Below are positions 11,759 to 23,478 of a stretch of 64,000 nt of DNA, in pieces. Every line of letters starts with the position of its first letter. Within the stretch, counting starts at the first letter, position 1. The position numbers and the translations under genes were made by a program. The notes beneath the pieces were generated by a model. The model had not been told where the DNA came from and did not search any database. It saw nothing but the letters and a program-made list of their open reading frames with translations. The DNA is taken from positions 246,049-310,048 of the forward strand of contig NW_008246110.1 of assembly GCF_000281045.1 (NCBI RefSeq), given 5' to 3'. This DNA comes from Saprolegnia diclina VS20. Its lineage: Eukaryota; Oomycota; Saprolegniomycetes; Saprolegniales; Saprolegniaceae.

Positions 11759-14700
11759 CTATTCTAGTTCGTTTGGGACCGGTTGGCTGTATGGCGAGTC
11801 CCACTGCGAGACGCCGGTGGTGCGGTTGTAGTAGTAGACGTTGCCGTCGTCGTCTTGGAGCGTCTCCCACGCCGTCTCGTCCGGCTTCGTCCACACCGTC
11901 TCGCCCGAGAGCCGATTGTAAAAGTACACTAGACCGTCGTCGGTCTGGACGAGCTCCCACGCGTCGTCGCCACTGACGACGTGCGACGCCTCGGCGATGG
12001 TCCACACGGACGCGCCCGTCTCTCGGTTGTAGTAGTACACGCGCCCCCCGTCATCGACGGCCGGTTCCCACGGCGGCGGTGCGCTCAGCGGGTTCTCCCA
12101 CGACGACGCGCCGGTGCGGGCGTTGACATAATACGGTGTTCCATCCTCCGTGCGGCACTCTTCCCACACGCCGAGGAGCGGTTGGTCGGCCACGTCGTCG
12201 AGGCGCCGCTGGAAGCGCGGCGCGTCCCAGACACTCTCGCCCGTCGCACGGTTGTAGTAGTAGAGGTACCCTTCGTCGCTGGTGCACGCTTCCCAGACGT
12301 CGCGGGACGCACCGTCGTCCCACCACTTGAGGAACCGAGTCAGCGTGATCGAGTCGGGGTAGTCAAACTCGTGAAAGTACGAGGCAAATGTCCTGTCCTC
12401 GTCGGCGGCGCGGCTTGAGAGACCGAGGCGTTCGTACAGTGCGCCGAGTTGCGAGAGACGGATCGTAGCTTTGGAGCTGTTGCGCGCAGCGACAAGGAGA
12501 AACGCCGCCTGGAGCGTCTCGTGCAACGGCGACAGCGGCTTGGCGAGCTTGCGCAGTCGGCGCGAGAGCTGCATCTGCTGCACGTCGGCCTGTGTCTTCC
12601 GCGTCCGGAAGCGCGTTTGGATCGTAATGGCGGCGGCCGTGCGCCGTGCCGCCTCGGCATCGTCTTCGTACGCTTTGCGCACGCGGGCGTCGTCGCGCGC
12701 CACGGCGTTCGCTTGGTGCTGCATGAAGCGCTCGCTCGCATTGCCCGCCTGGCGCGATCTCGATTGATACATTGATACATATCACCTTGAAACCAACCTC
12801 GAGAAGGCCGTGCCGGTCCAGCATGTCGTCAAAGAGGTCGACGGTTCGCGCGTTGTGCGGGTCGAGCTCAAGCGCCCGCAGATAGTGCGCCGTCGCGTCC
12901 GTGACGTTCGTGTAGACCCACTACCATTTGTAGGTGAAAAATGTGGACAAGTTGTCGTCGTACATCGAGACACGCGGCGTAGTTGACGTGGCTCTGCGCG
13001 CTCTCGGGGAAGAGGACGAGCGCGTAGCGGAAAAAGCCTCCAAACGCCAACTCAAACTTGCGCTTGCGCGGGTCGATGACAGCAGCGCGCTCAAACAGCA
13101 GCGCAATCGGGTCGCGCTCGTCTTGGCCTGTGACAAAGAGGAAGATGGCGTAGCAGCGCAAGACAAATGCAATGTCCGGGCCCCGCGCCGCCATGAGGTC
13201 CACGAGGTGACCGTACATGACGCCGGCCTTGGCGTAGTCGTGCAACAGCGCGTGCAAGTAGAGCGCGTAGTTGCCGAGGCACGTGAGATTCGTAGGCTCG
13301 GCCATGTAGGCGCGCTCGCAGTGGCGGGCGAGGCGCACCCCTTCGAGGAGCCGCCGGAACATGACGCGCGCGGTCCGGGCGCGAAACTGACTCTGGATAC
13401 GCAGCGCGGCCGCCAGCATACACGCCGTGTAGCCGTAGTAGTAGAGCTGCTGGCGATCGAGAAACTAGTCATCGTCGATAAGCGCATCGTCTCTCGATGC
13501 TGCCTCGTACGTACCGCTTGGTAGTCGCGCTCGACCCACAGCGGCGGCTTGTCCCAGACGCACTGCCCCGTGATCTGGTTGCAGTAAAAGACGCCGACGA
13601 TCGGCGACGTCCCGGCCAGCAAGAGCTCGTCCCACACGGAGAAATTGCTCACGAGAGATGCGTGCTTGCGCGCGTCTTCCCAATTGAAGAACGTCCGCGG
13701 CCCGTGCTGAATGACCCGAGCCCGTTTGGCGTCGCGGCGACCGTGCAGGCCGCGCCAGACGCGCTGGATCGTGTTGGCCGCGATGCGATTCGTCCGCACC
13801 TGCATCGACGCGTCCGTCGTCATGCAATAAGACGGTCGGAGAGTCTACCTGGACGCGCCACGCGTGCCACGACTGCCGCTCGTGAAGGCGCGTGAGAAAC
13901 CCACGGCCGAGGGCTTGGAGCTTGAGAGCGCACCGCACGCGGTGGCGCTGCTGGGCGGCGTGGCGGCGCGCGATGCGACCGCGGTAGACGCGCTGTAAAT
14001 GCAGCGCCGTCTTGTGCTCGACCTTGAGCGCCCGCAGGCGCCGCCGGTACACATGGCCTTTGTACGTCCGCTGGATCGCGACGGCCGCGAGGTATCTCGC
14101 TCGCTCGGCTTTGGTTTCCGCGTCAAAGTTGGTCCAAAACGACTTGTATTGCGCTGTCGCCGCTGCGGTCTCGGACGACACGCGATGAATGCGACTGCGC
14201 AGCATTTTGAACTCGTCGATGCCTTGCACGAGCGCCTGCCGCCAGGATAGTATCAATCTATCGATCACGTCAACCAACGACGCACCTGCAACCGGAGGGG
14301 GTCGATCGGCGGGACAGTCGTAGAAACGTCATTGGTGACGTCATGGCAGTAGACGTAGCTGCCGTCGTCGCGCGACATTGGATGCCAATGGGCCCCCAGC
14401 GCGGCTTGGTACTCGACCGGCGCCCGCCACGTGCACTCGTCTGTCTCGGCGTCGTGGTAAAAGATGGCCCCTGACGTCGCCATGAGACAACTCATCCTCA
14501 CGTCAGGATGGCATACCCGTGACGGCGTCGACGCACTGCGACCAGCAATGGAGCATCGAGACGGTGACGGCGCTCGCGTAGGCGTCGCGCCACTCGTCCG
14601 TCGAGCGCTGCGGCAACGCGACGCCGTCTTCGTCGAGCACGGGCGGCATCTCGTCCAGCGTCTTCATCTCTTGGGCAAAGTGGAACTGGATGACGTCAAT

Positions 14701-17700
14701 GACGCCGAGCTGGTGGTGCATGCGCGCCTCGCCGAGCGGGTTCTTGTTGTCGTAGTTGCGCATGTTCATGTTGGTACTGTACTCGATGAGCAAACGCATG
14801 GTCTCGGCTGCACCGTGCTTGGCAGCAATGTGAGCAGGCTACATGGATCGTCCATCAGTAGTTTCAAAGGACAACCAAATCGTACGAGGTTGCCGCGGCG
14901 GTTCTTGGCGTCGATCGCCGCGCCAAACGAGAGCAAGACGCGCGAGCTCTCGAGGAGGCTGTCGCTGCGGCACGACAAGTGCAGTGGCGTCTCTCCTTGG
15001 AGCGTCCACGCGTTCACGTCGGCGTTGAAGGCGGCGAGAAGGCTCGCATGCGCCGGCTTGTCGATGGCAATATGAATGGCCCCGAGGCCCGCGACGTTGG
15101 TCATGTCCGGTGCCGCGCCCGCTTCGAGGAGGAAGCGAAGCATCTGCGGCTGGTCATTGTAGATGGCATACATGATTGGTGTACTCCCGTCCACGTCGAC
15201 CGCGTCGATGTTCGCGCCATGGGCGAGCAAGAGTTGCACCATCTCCACAAACCCTCTTGCCGCCGCGTCGTGCAGCAGTGTGGCGCCGTCGTCTACGTAT
15301 TCGATGCGCCTCTATCTCATTGTCGCAGTGAACGTACTGAGGTCGGTAGCGTGCGGCGAGCAGCGGCCGAGGCCCAAGAGCAGGTGAGCCGCCTCGAGAA
15401 AGTTGGCCGCGACAGCCGTCATGATGGGCGTCTCGTGCGTCATGCTCGAGACGACGTGGACGTCCGCCGCGCGGCGAAGCAGCACCTCGATGCAGTCGAC
15501 ATGGTTGAGCGACGTCGCCAGCAACAGCGGCGTCTCTCCGTTGCTGTCGCGCGCTTCCTGCCATGCGCCGTGGTCGATGAGGTAGTCGATGAGCTCGGCG
15601 CGGTATCTACATGCCCCCATCAAGCGATGATGCGAGGCGGAGCGTACGCATGGGGTGCGGCCACGAGCATGTGCAAGGGTGTGCGGCCGGCGTGGTTGAC
15701 GCCGCCAACGTCCATCTGGTAGCGCAGGCAGAGCTTGACGAGTCGCTTCGCCCCGCCCAGACACGAAAGATGCAAGAGCGAGTTGCCGTCGTCGTCGCAA
15801 ATGCCGCCGCGCCCAGCGTTGATCGCCCGCAGGACGACGCTGTAGTCCCCGCGCACGGCGGCGTCGAGCACAAACGCATTCCGCCGGCGGTCGACCGTCC
15901 GAATCGCCTTGCGCCGTCGCCAGCCGCACTGTATACGCAGTGCGCAACGGTGGAGCGCGAGCGTATGACGGTAAAACGCCCGACAGAGGTATCCGCGGAC
16001 CGTCCGCTGCAGTATCTTGGCCGCGCGGTGGTTGCGGACAAGCGCGTGGAAGCGCGTGCGCGCGAGGAACCCCCGCACGCTGCGCTGGATGCAGGTCGCG
16101 GCGGCAAACTGGCGCCGGTACCGCTCGGCGCGCTTCAAAATGCGGTAAACGCGGTAGCGCTGCCAGAGGTGGAAGCACCAGGCGTGGCGCCGTTGGATCC
16201 GGCGCGTCGTCCGATCGCGACAGAGCTGCGTGAACGCCCAGCGCGACTGCCACGACTGGAAGACGCGCCAGAGGCTTTGCCGGAGGAGGCGCTGGAGGAG
16301 CTGGTTCACCTACAGCCACAACCGGCATGAGAGTCATGCCATCGACAGAAGAGTACGCACCCCGTGGTGCTGCGTTGCGCGCAAGCGGCGGCGAAGCGCG
16401 GCCACGCGCCGGCCCAAGTGCCCCCGGTACGTTTTTTGAACGAGCAGAGCGGCGTGCTGCAGTGCCCGCGCATGCGCGGCGGCCACACGGCCTCGGTGTC
16501 CCCGCCACAGACGCTGAAGCACGAGAGCACTCGCGCGTCGCATCGATAGAAGCTTTGCCCACTGAGTGAACGAACTGTACAGCGAGCGCTGGAGAACGTC
16601 GCGACACCGCGCCTTGACGATGGCCTGCGTCGTTGCGTACTGGCGCCACTGCTGCCAGAGCGCACACAAGAACCGCTGTTGGAGTCGCTGGACGCTGCGG
16701 GTGGCGAGCTGGAGCTTCTTTTGCGCGCGGCGCGCCACGAGTTGACCGGCTTTTCGCCCGCGATGGCCACGGTACAGCGCCTGCAGCATCGTCGCCGCCT
16801 TGTGCTGGTCGCGCCGCCACCGCAGGTAATGGTGCCAGCGTTGGAAGCGCCATCGCAGCGACGTCTGGTGCGCCGCAGCTGCCTTTTTCGCAATCGTCAC
16901 GTAGCGCCGCCAGCGCGCAAACACGCGCTGCGTCAAGGCACGTGTGGCGGCGGCGTGGAGCTTCTCGGCTTGATTGAGCGCGGCAGCGCGCAAGACGGCG
17001 TCTTCCTTGGCCTTGCGCGCGGCGGCCGCGCTGGCATCGCGTTCGTGCTTCTCGGCGAGGCGTGACCGGTGCTTCTCAGCGTCCCGCGCCCGCAGCGCCT
17101 CGAGCCGCTTCCGCTCCATCTCTTGCTCGGCCTTGCGCTTCTTGGCGGCGGCGCGGCGCGCGTGGAAGGCGGTCTGCGCCGCGTGGCGATCGCGCCGCCA
17201 CGCCCGCCGCTGCCGAAACAGCCGCTGGATACGAATCGCGCTGCGTTCTTGGAGCGCGTCGAGCTGGTCGCTCCACGCGTTGGCCTGCTTGCCCTTGCGC
17301 CGGCGTTCGAGGAGCTTGGCCGCCACCTTCTGCTCCAGGAGGTGGTTGGCATACCGGCGCGCGACCGCATCCCGGAAGCGGTGGAGGATGCGGGCGCGTG
17401 GTGACGCGGGTGGCGCAGAGGGCGTCGCCGCGTCCGAGAGCACCGAGCTCCAGACCGTATTGACCTACGCGTCTCTATATCCTACGACATCAAGGGATTG
17501 AACGTACCTGTGCTTCGGTGAGGGCAATGCGGTGGCGCAGGTCGTCGACGTCGCGCTTCGTGGCGTGGAGCTGGTTGTCGAGGAGGAAGCTCTGTGTCTT
17601 GAGCTTGGCCTTGACGACGTCGTCAAGCACGCTGCTCGTGAGCTGACGATCGAGCTTGGTGCGCTGCGTCTCGAGCCGCCGGAGTCCGCGCTTCTCGGTC

Positions 17701-18993
17701 TCGAGCGCTGCCTTGAGCGTCACAATGCCAGCGTCGTGGCTGATCGTGTCTTGGAGTCGCGTCAAGAGCGTGAGGCTCTCGCCTACGACCTCATCGTACT
17801 CCAGCGACAAAGGACAGCGGCCATCGAACCGTCATCGTTGAACTTGTGCGCGGCAACAATGTCTTCCGGCACGCGGTGGAGGTCCTCGACGAGATGGCCG
17901 AGGAGCGCGTCGAGCTCGAGCACGAAGCTGCTGGACTCGTCCCCACTTGGGCCGACCGTCGTGACGTGGCGGAATGGCAACGACGTGTTAGCGTAGAAGC
18001 GTGCGAGCGTCTTCTCCTTCGGAAAGCACGCCGCGTACAGCGTGTGCACCATGGCATCCTTGGCGACGTACACGACTTGGGTCCCGTCCCGGAGGTCCGG
18101 GTGGTGGCCAAGGACGACGGACCCGGGCGGCAGCACCTTCTTGGCCACGTCCGGGTGCGCCACCTTGTCCTTCGTCTTGAGGCGGAGCCCGAGGGACTCT
18201 TGGACGTAATGGCGAAGGTGGCAGTGGAAGTACGCAAACTCGTTGTCTTCGATCTCGCGCAGAAAGGCGGCAAACACCCGCAGCTACGATGGTGAGTCAC
18301 AGGATACGAACGTAGAGTGCGCGCGTCTGTACGCCATGGAAGCGATGCGCGTGGCGCTCGAGCGTGCACGCGACGTCGATAATGTCTTGGTCGGCCGCGA
18401 CGCCGAGGTTCGTATTCACAAACTGCCGCGCAAAGAGCGCAAACGAACTCAGGACGCGCGAACTCGCATACGCCCTAAAGTACGCCTCGTAGACATCGTC
18501 GACAAACCGGAAGAGCCATGCGATCGGACGGTCGCGCAAGAGGCCGCTCGATGCGCATACGAAGCGCGGGAAGCGCTGGCGCAGGCGCGCGAGCGTCAGC
18601 GGCGCGTCGACGTCGGGCTCGGAGCGCGAGCTCAGCGCTTGGTCGTCGCTCGCTTCGACGGGCGCGTGGTTGTTGCTGGCGCTGGCGGCCGGCAGCCCAC
18701 TCGGTTGTTCCGATAAAGGCGCGGGCCCGACCTCGAGGCCGCGCTGCCGCAGCTGCGCATTGATGTACTCGATCTTCTCGAGGTACGGGAGCAGCGTCTT
18801 CTTCTCTTCCAGTTTGACCAAGCTGAGCTTGCCCTACGTGCGATATGCAGGCTGCGTACGGTTGTCGCGCACGCACCCGCGGGAGCTCGGGCGGGATCGG
18901 CGCGAGCGCCGTCTCGTTGCGCAAGAGCTTGCGCTTCTTGGACTTGGCCGACGCGCCGTACGGACTCGACGGCGCGGGCCGCGTCCCCTGCAT
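11759..18993 (-). CDS. Giant IQ-motif / ankyrin / WW-domain protein (about 15 exons, about 2190 aa)
   Basis: Joined through about 14 small GT-AG introns whose phases I checked one by one. Order from the N-terminus: a basic leader (18993-18870); an unrecognised region with REIEDNEFAYFHCHLRHYV (18830-17800); a long coiled coil and many IQ-type helices such as TMLQALYRGHRGRKA and LVLQRLWRGHRGRV (17750-15900), expected to bind calmodulin-like light chains; ankyrin repeats (15860-14760) with DDDGNSLLHLSCLGG, NGETPLLLATSLNHVDCIEVLL and DGATLLHDAAARGFVEMVQLLL; a degenerate WW (about 14450); more IQ motifs; another WW (about 13600); a TPR-like segment; and five C-terminal WW domains (12300-11770), each with a WE...YYYN...W pattern. 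Probably a cytoskeletal or ciliary scaffold, by inference. An ATG at 19041 is an alternative start. Only 81 bases separate 18993 from the stop of the PP2A gene behind it. The early exons could in principle be a separate gene. Confidence 0.75.
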
Positions 18994-19074
18994 ATTGCCA
19001 CTGAAGCGTCGGTCGTTACATCGCATGCAATCGTGCATCAATTAGTGTCGTTACTACGGGACTCGTGTTCGTGC

Positions 19075-20738
19075 CTACGCGCGCTTCGCCTCGGCCATGA
19101 GCTCTATCTTCTTCCACTTGTCGGCTTGGGCCGACACGGCGTCGCCCGCGTGCTCGGTCTTTTCTAAATAGTCCTTGGCGCACTTGTCGAAGAGCGGCGC
19201 GTCGTAGTCCAAGTACAATTTGAGCACATTCTAGAGCCGACAACTTAGCACAGCGGTGGCTTCGACGAGCGTACCTGGGCGAGGCCCTCGACCGTCGTGT
19301 TCCAGTGGCCGAGCGAGTTCTTGTAGAGGGGTCCATATATAACGGGGAGGATCAAGCTTGCGTGCTGGCGACTGAGACACCCGTTGTTGACGAGGTGCTC
19401 GTTGTTCCAGAGGAAGAGCGCCCGCTCCGAGACCTGAAAGTGCTGCGAGCCGAGGCACTTGGAGAGCACGCGGAAGAGGTCCTTGTGCACTTGGTTGAGC
19501 TGGTCCGGCCCCATGAGCTCGAGGATCTCTTCGAGCTCGTTGAGGAAGAGCACTTGCTTGGACGAGCACGCCCACGGCCAAAACTTGACGATGCCCGAGA
19601 TGATTGGGATCGCAGTCTCCGGGTCCTTCTCTACGTACTGCGTGATGCAGTACGAGAGCTGCTGGTGGTAGAGCGAGACGCACTTGGGCTTGTGCAGTGG
19701 CACGAGCGCCTTGACGAGGAACTGGAGGTGCTCGCGCTTGAGCGGCATCGCAAAGCCGTTGATGATCGAGCCGAGGATTTCGAGGAGCTCGCCAATGCCG
19801 TTGTGGCGCTCGGTCTCGTACACGAAGCGGTAAAACACGTTCGAGATGGCCTTCCGGATGAACGACCGGTGGCTCATGAACTTGCCGTATATTCTGTGCA
19901 AGATCGTCTTGAGGTAGTCGCGCTCGCGCGGGTCCTCCGAGTCGAAGAGTTCGATGACGTTCAAGCAAAACTTTTGGTCCACAAACTTCTTGGCCACCTA
20001 GAGCAATCATACGATGCGTCGGACACGGAAGCGACGACCGCGTACCTTGGCGTTGACTTCGCCCGACACGATGAAGCGCAGGAAAAACTCGTAGACGACC
20101 TACGCCACAGCATCAGTGCCCCGCGCTGGTGTGGCCAGACGTACCTGGAGGTGCGGCCACGACGGCTCCAAGACCGGTTCGTCTTCCTCCGGATCAAAGT
20201 CTTCCGTCTGGGGCGGCAGCGCGCGGCAAATGTTGGCCGACTATCATACATCCTCCATCATTCTGTGCACTCATGTTCGAAGCATGCGTACCACCATGGC
20301 CATGATGTCGGGCATCAAGGCCTCGGTAAAGATCTTTTGGCCGCCCGCGTTGTTGACATAGTCAACGAGCTCGAGCAGAGTCTGGCGCTTGAGGTCCTTG
20401 CCCTTCTTGTCCGAGGCCGCGTCGTCAAAGTTGAACAGCACCGAGCAGAGCTCCAGCTTTTGCTGAAAGAGCGCCTCCCGCTTCTGCATGCTCGTGTCCT
20501 TGAGGTGCGGCAGGTCCTTGAGCGCCGCCACCTTCTGGTTGCGCACGAGTGAGCTCCGGCGGCGCTCGCGGCGCGGCAGCGACACGTCCGAGCGCGCGAC
20601 GTTCTCGATGCCATCGTCGCGCGCGAGGTTGGCCGTCGAGCTGTTGGCCGCGGCCAAGGTCGCCGCCATCGCCGCAGGGTCCCCGCCCTCGGCCGAGTTG
20701 CTCAGGCGCCGCTTCACGGTCTGGAGCATCTTATTCAT
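19075..20738 (-). CDS. Protein phosphatase 2A regulatory subunit B56 (B') family
   Basis: Substrate-targeting B56 subunit of PP2A. Five exons (20738-20292, 20240-20145, 20099-20046, 19997-19275, 19230-19075) join in phase to 491 aa. After a basic, serine-rich leader of about 85 residues, the HEAT-like solenoid begins with [17 protein letters not shown] and carries the family hallmarks [57 protein letters not shown] and [12 protein letters not shown]. The last exon ([17 protein letters not shown]...) ends in a short charged tail. The introns are 44-51 nt with GTACG donors. The protein docks LxxIxE-type substrates in other eukaryotes. Identity is firm; the isoform is not assignable. The start at MNKMLQ is the first in-frame ATG. 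Confidence 0.95.
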
Positions 20739-21394
20739 CCCGCCGCTGGTCGTCCGGAGGATAACCGCTCAAATCGCCTCTGCCGCCCACGCGGGTATAC
20801 AAAGCTCAAGATACAGCGCGAAAACGTCTTTTTGTCCTCGAGGTAGGGTTGGGGCCCCCCATGGAAACACTTGCTGTTTGTATGCTCTCGAATTCACACT
20901 ATTTCCTATGCATGGATATAGTGTGAAACAAGAGGTGTCCCGCCCACCGCCACGATGGGCGACAGGGACGCTGCAATAGCGCTCTTTATATGAAGGATAA
21001 GATCTGTGCAGCGTTTGCTTTTGCTGAGATGTGCTGCAACCACGTCTTGTAGCTAGGTATGGCTGTAACCATGGAAATACTGTGACGTTTATCTGGTCGG
21101 TGTGAACCGAGGCTTCCGAAATAGTGTCATGATTTCGGCAGATTGCACACGCTATTTGAGGTGTTTTCGCCGGGAGCGGAAATGGTGTGCGCCGGAGGGG
21201 GCTTGGTCAACGTATCTCTCGACGTTTCTAGGACGGTTGGGTGACCCAAGAATAGTAATGATGGTTACTATGATATAGTGTACCGTAGACTGTACATTAT
21301 TTCACGCCATGAGAAGAAATACTGTAATGCATGGTCAGTTTGGAAGAAGCATGCCACCCGGTAGGACGTGGCTGCGAGGCTGGCAAGACGCCTC
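20739..21394. other. Intergenic region between PP2A-B56 and HSF gene
   Basis: Divergent promoter interval of about 650 bases. It contains several AT-rich tracts with a recurring ATAGTGT word (20918, 21121, 21275). One pair forms a 10-base inverted repeat (separate entry). No coding sequence is recognised; short open frames here look random. Confidence 0.45.
20893..20927. repeat. Perfect inverted repeat TTCACACTAT / ATAGTGTGAA
   Basis: Ten-base arms at 20893-20902 and 20918-20927 flank 15 bases. The same half-site followed by ACA and a GAG, as GTGTGAAACA, recurs at 56089-56098 upstream of the PNGase gene. It could be a dispersed regulator site or the end of a decayed miniature element. Confidence 0.45.
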
Positions 21395-22524
21395 ATGCGA
21401 TGGCCTATAGCAAAGGAAACGAAGGCTGCGGTCTCGGCCTTCATCATGAAGCTCGAGACGGTCGTGAATGACCCATCGACAGGTGCGACGGCGCCGTGGC
21501 ATGATGACTGCAAGCATGTTGCTACATAGATGACATCATCACGTGGAAGCGCAACCCGGATGGTTCGCTCTATGAGCCCAACTGCCTCGTTGTGCTCGAC
21601 AAGACGGTATGCGCTCATCTGCCTCGAGGTCCGTGGCGCTCATCGTCGACTAGCGCTTCTCGGAGGACATCATGCCGCAGTACTTTCGCGGCTCCAAGTA
21701 CTGCTCCTTCATCCGCCAGCTCAACGGTACAACGCGCCATCGACGTTGATCACGTCACGATGACGACGCATCGTTAGCCTACGACTTTAGCCACGTTGGC
21801 GTTGTGAACGGCACGGACCCGCCGATGTTTACGCACCCGTACTTCCAGAAGGACAACCCGTCGCTCTTGCACAAGATCGAAGTACGTGGATCAGCATCAT
21901 CGACGATCGCAACACGTCATGATGACGTAGCGTCGCAAGCAAGACAAGCGCACGCGTGCGACGGCGCCCCAGGAAGACACCAAGGTCGTCAAGAAGGTCG
22001 ACAGCTCGCAGTCGGCGTGCGTCGACTACTACAAGGAGAGTCTGGTCCACGCGGTCACGGCCATCCGCGATATGCTCCAAGCCGGTATCAGATCTGAGAG
22101 GCGCCTCGAGAAATCTTATCGTCGTCTAGCGGAGCTCGCGGGCATGGGCTACGTGGTCGTCGAATATGCCAAGACGTTTCTGGCGACGCAAGGCATCATT
22201 GTCCTCTCGGACGACGACGTGCTGTACCACCTCGAGACGCTCACCAAGACGTCGGCGAGCTACGCGACCACTACGCCGTCCCATCATGAGGCGCCGATGA
22301 CGCCGGCGTCGAACGCGTCGACCGACTCCGTGTCGTCTGGCTCGTCGTCGCCACACAGCATGAACCCAGCGCACATGATCGATCCGCTCGCGGCACTCCT
22401 TCCGTCGCACCACGACCCACTGCCGCCATCGTCGCATCACGACCCGCTGACGGCGCTCGATTTTGCCATCCTCGACGAGATCAACGTCGACGAGCTCGGC
22501 GACCTCCTCACGGATCACTTGTAG
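21395..22524 (+). CDS. Heat shock factor (HSF)-family transcription factor, 5 exons
   Basis: Nuclear DNA-binding protein, 311 aa, from exons 21395-21482, 21530-21606, 21654-21726, 21778-21881 and 21931-22524, all GT-AG and in phase. The HSF winged helix runs over about residues 14-118: AFIMKLETVVNDPSTDDIITW, NCLVVLDKRFSEDIMPQYF, the recognition helix with YCSFIRQLNAYDFSHV, then MFTHPYFQKDNPSLLHKI and the basic end RRKQDKRTR. The canonical SF(I/V)RQLN signature is nearly exact. A coiled-coil oligomerisation stretch follows, then a Ser/Thr/His-rich tail ending in acidic and hydrophobic residues (DFAILDEINVDELGDLL) that resemble an activation domain. The start at 21395 is the first ATG after an in-frame stop at 21362; an extra upstream exon cannot be excluded. 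It is convergent with the HSF-like gene at 22600. Confidence 0.88.
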
Positions 22525-22599
22525 TCGTCTTATCGGCCGCGAATCTACATGTAAAATTGATGAATACGTCGGTGGAAAATGTGCTGGTTGTTAATTATA

Positions 22600-23478
22600 T
22601 TAGATATCGCTGCTCGGGCGCTGCGATTGCAACCCAAACAACGGGAACGCGCGATGGAGCGAGGGTAGTCGCGGCAAGTGATTCTGTGCTGCCGGCGGTC
22701 GCAGTGACGGAACGCTGCTCGAGTTGTTGTACTGGTGGTGCTGGTGGTGGTGGGCGACGAGCGACGCGTCGGCCATGACGCTATGGCGCTGGGATGACAT
22801 GATTGACGCCGAGCCGCGCACCGTGGTCTCTCGTGCCGAGTGGGCCGCGGCCGCTGGGCGCGGCTTGGCAATATTGACACTACACAAGAGGCCGCTCGTC
22901 GGCCGCTTGACCGCCCACGAGAGGTTGCCGCTGCTGTTGGTCGTGGGCATGTCGTCGGCGAGGCGGCGCTTCTTGGCCTCGTGCGCGCGGGGCACTTGAA
23001 TGCGGCACTCCAAGCTCATGGGCGTGCGGCGCTCGTCGGCCAGCATCGGCGGGCTCGCGCCACCCAAGGACGACGACGACACGTCGCCGAGCTGCTGGGG
23101 CTGGCCCTTGACAAAGTCGGGCCGAAAGTAGCGTGTACCGTCGCGCGACTTCATGAAGCCATGCTTCTCGAGCTGCATCTTGAAGGTCTTGAAGCGGCCA
23201 CGGTACAGGTTCGGCATCGGCAAGCTCGACTCCATCTTTTCCGGGTCGAGAATCGAGAAGGACCGGCCGTCGGCGTCCCATGCGATCGTGTCGGGCAGGT
23301 CGTTGTTGTTGAGGAAGCCGTAGAGGTTGCGCAGGAAGGTGCTCGGGATCGCTGTCGAGCGCTCGTCGCTCTCCATGACGTGGTCCATCGTACTGCAACT
23401 GACGACGTCGGCGACAATCGGGCAATCCGCTTCGAGAGCGTTTTGACTGCCGGTGGGGTTGTGAGTGCAAGGGGCCAT
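22600..23478 (-). CDS. Divergent HSF-type DNA-binding protein, intronless
   Basis: 292 aa, single exon. An HSF-like winged helix sits at residues about 45-122: STFLRNLYGFLNNNDLPDTI, AWDADGRSFSILDPEKMES, LPMPNLYRGRFKTFKMQLEK and HGFMKSRDGTRYFRPDFVKG. The recognition helix has FKTFKMQLEKHGF in place of the classical SFVRQLNTYGF, so DNA preference may differ from standard heat shock elements. The remainder is low-complexity, with a basic KKRRLADD cluster (possible nuclear signal) and a His/Gln/Asn-rich tail (HHHQHHQ). No coiled-coil oligomerisation region is evident. Oomycetes carry expanded families of such HSF-like proteins. It faces the canonical HSF gene tail to tail with 75 bases between stops. 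Identity of the fold is good; function as a heat-shock regulator is not established. Confidence 0.85.
   Translation of the reverse strand: MAPCTHNPTGSQNALEADCPIVADVVSCSTMDHVMESDERSTAIPSTFLRNLYGFLNNNDLPDTIAWDADGRSFSILDPEKMESSLPMPNLYRGRFKTFKMQLEKHGFMKSRDGTRYFRPDFVKGQPQQLGDVSSSSLGGASPPMLADERRTPMSLECRIQVPRAHEAKKRRLADDMPTTNSSGNLSWAVKRPTSGLLCSVNIAKPRPAAAAHSARETTVRGSASIMSSQRHSVMADASLVAHHHQHHQYNNSSSVPSLRPPAAQNHLPRLPSLHRAFPLFGLQSQRPSSDI

Noticed and set aside
15312-16853. 513-codon minus-strand frame overlapping the IQ/ankyrin giant
   Set aside because: Only its last about 95 codons (ankyrin part) are a real exon; the Pro/Ala/Arg-rich remainder is the wrong frame of neighbouring exons.
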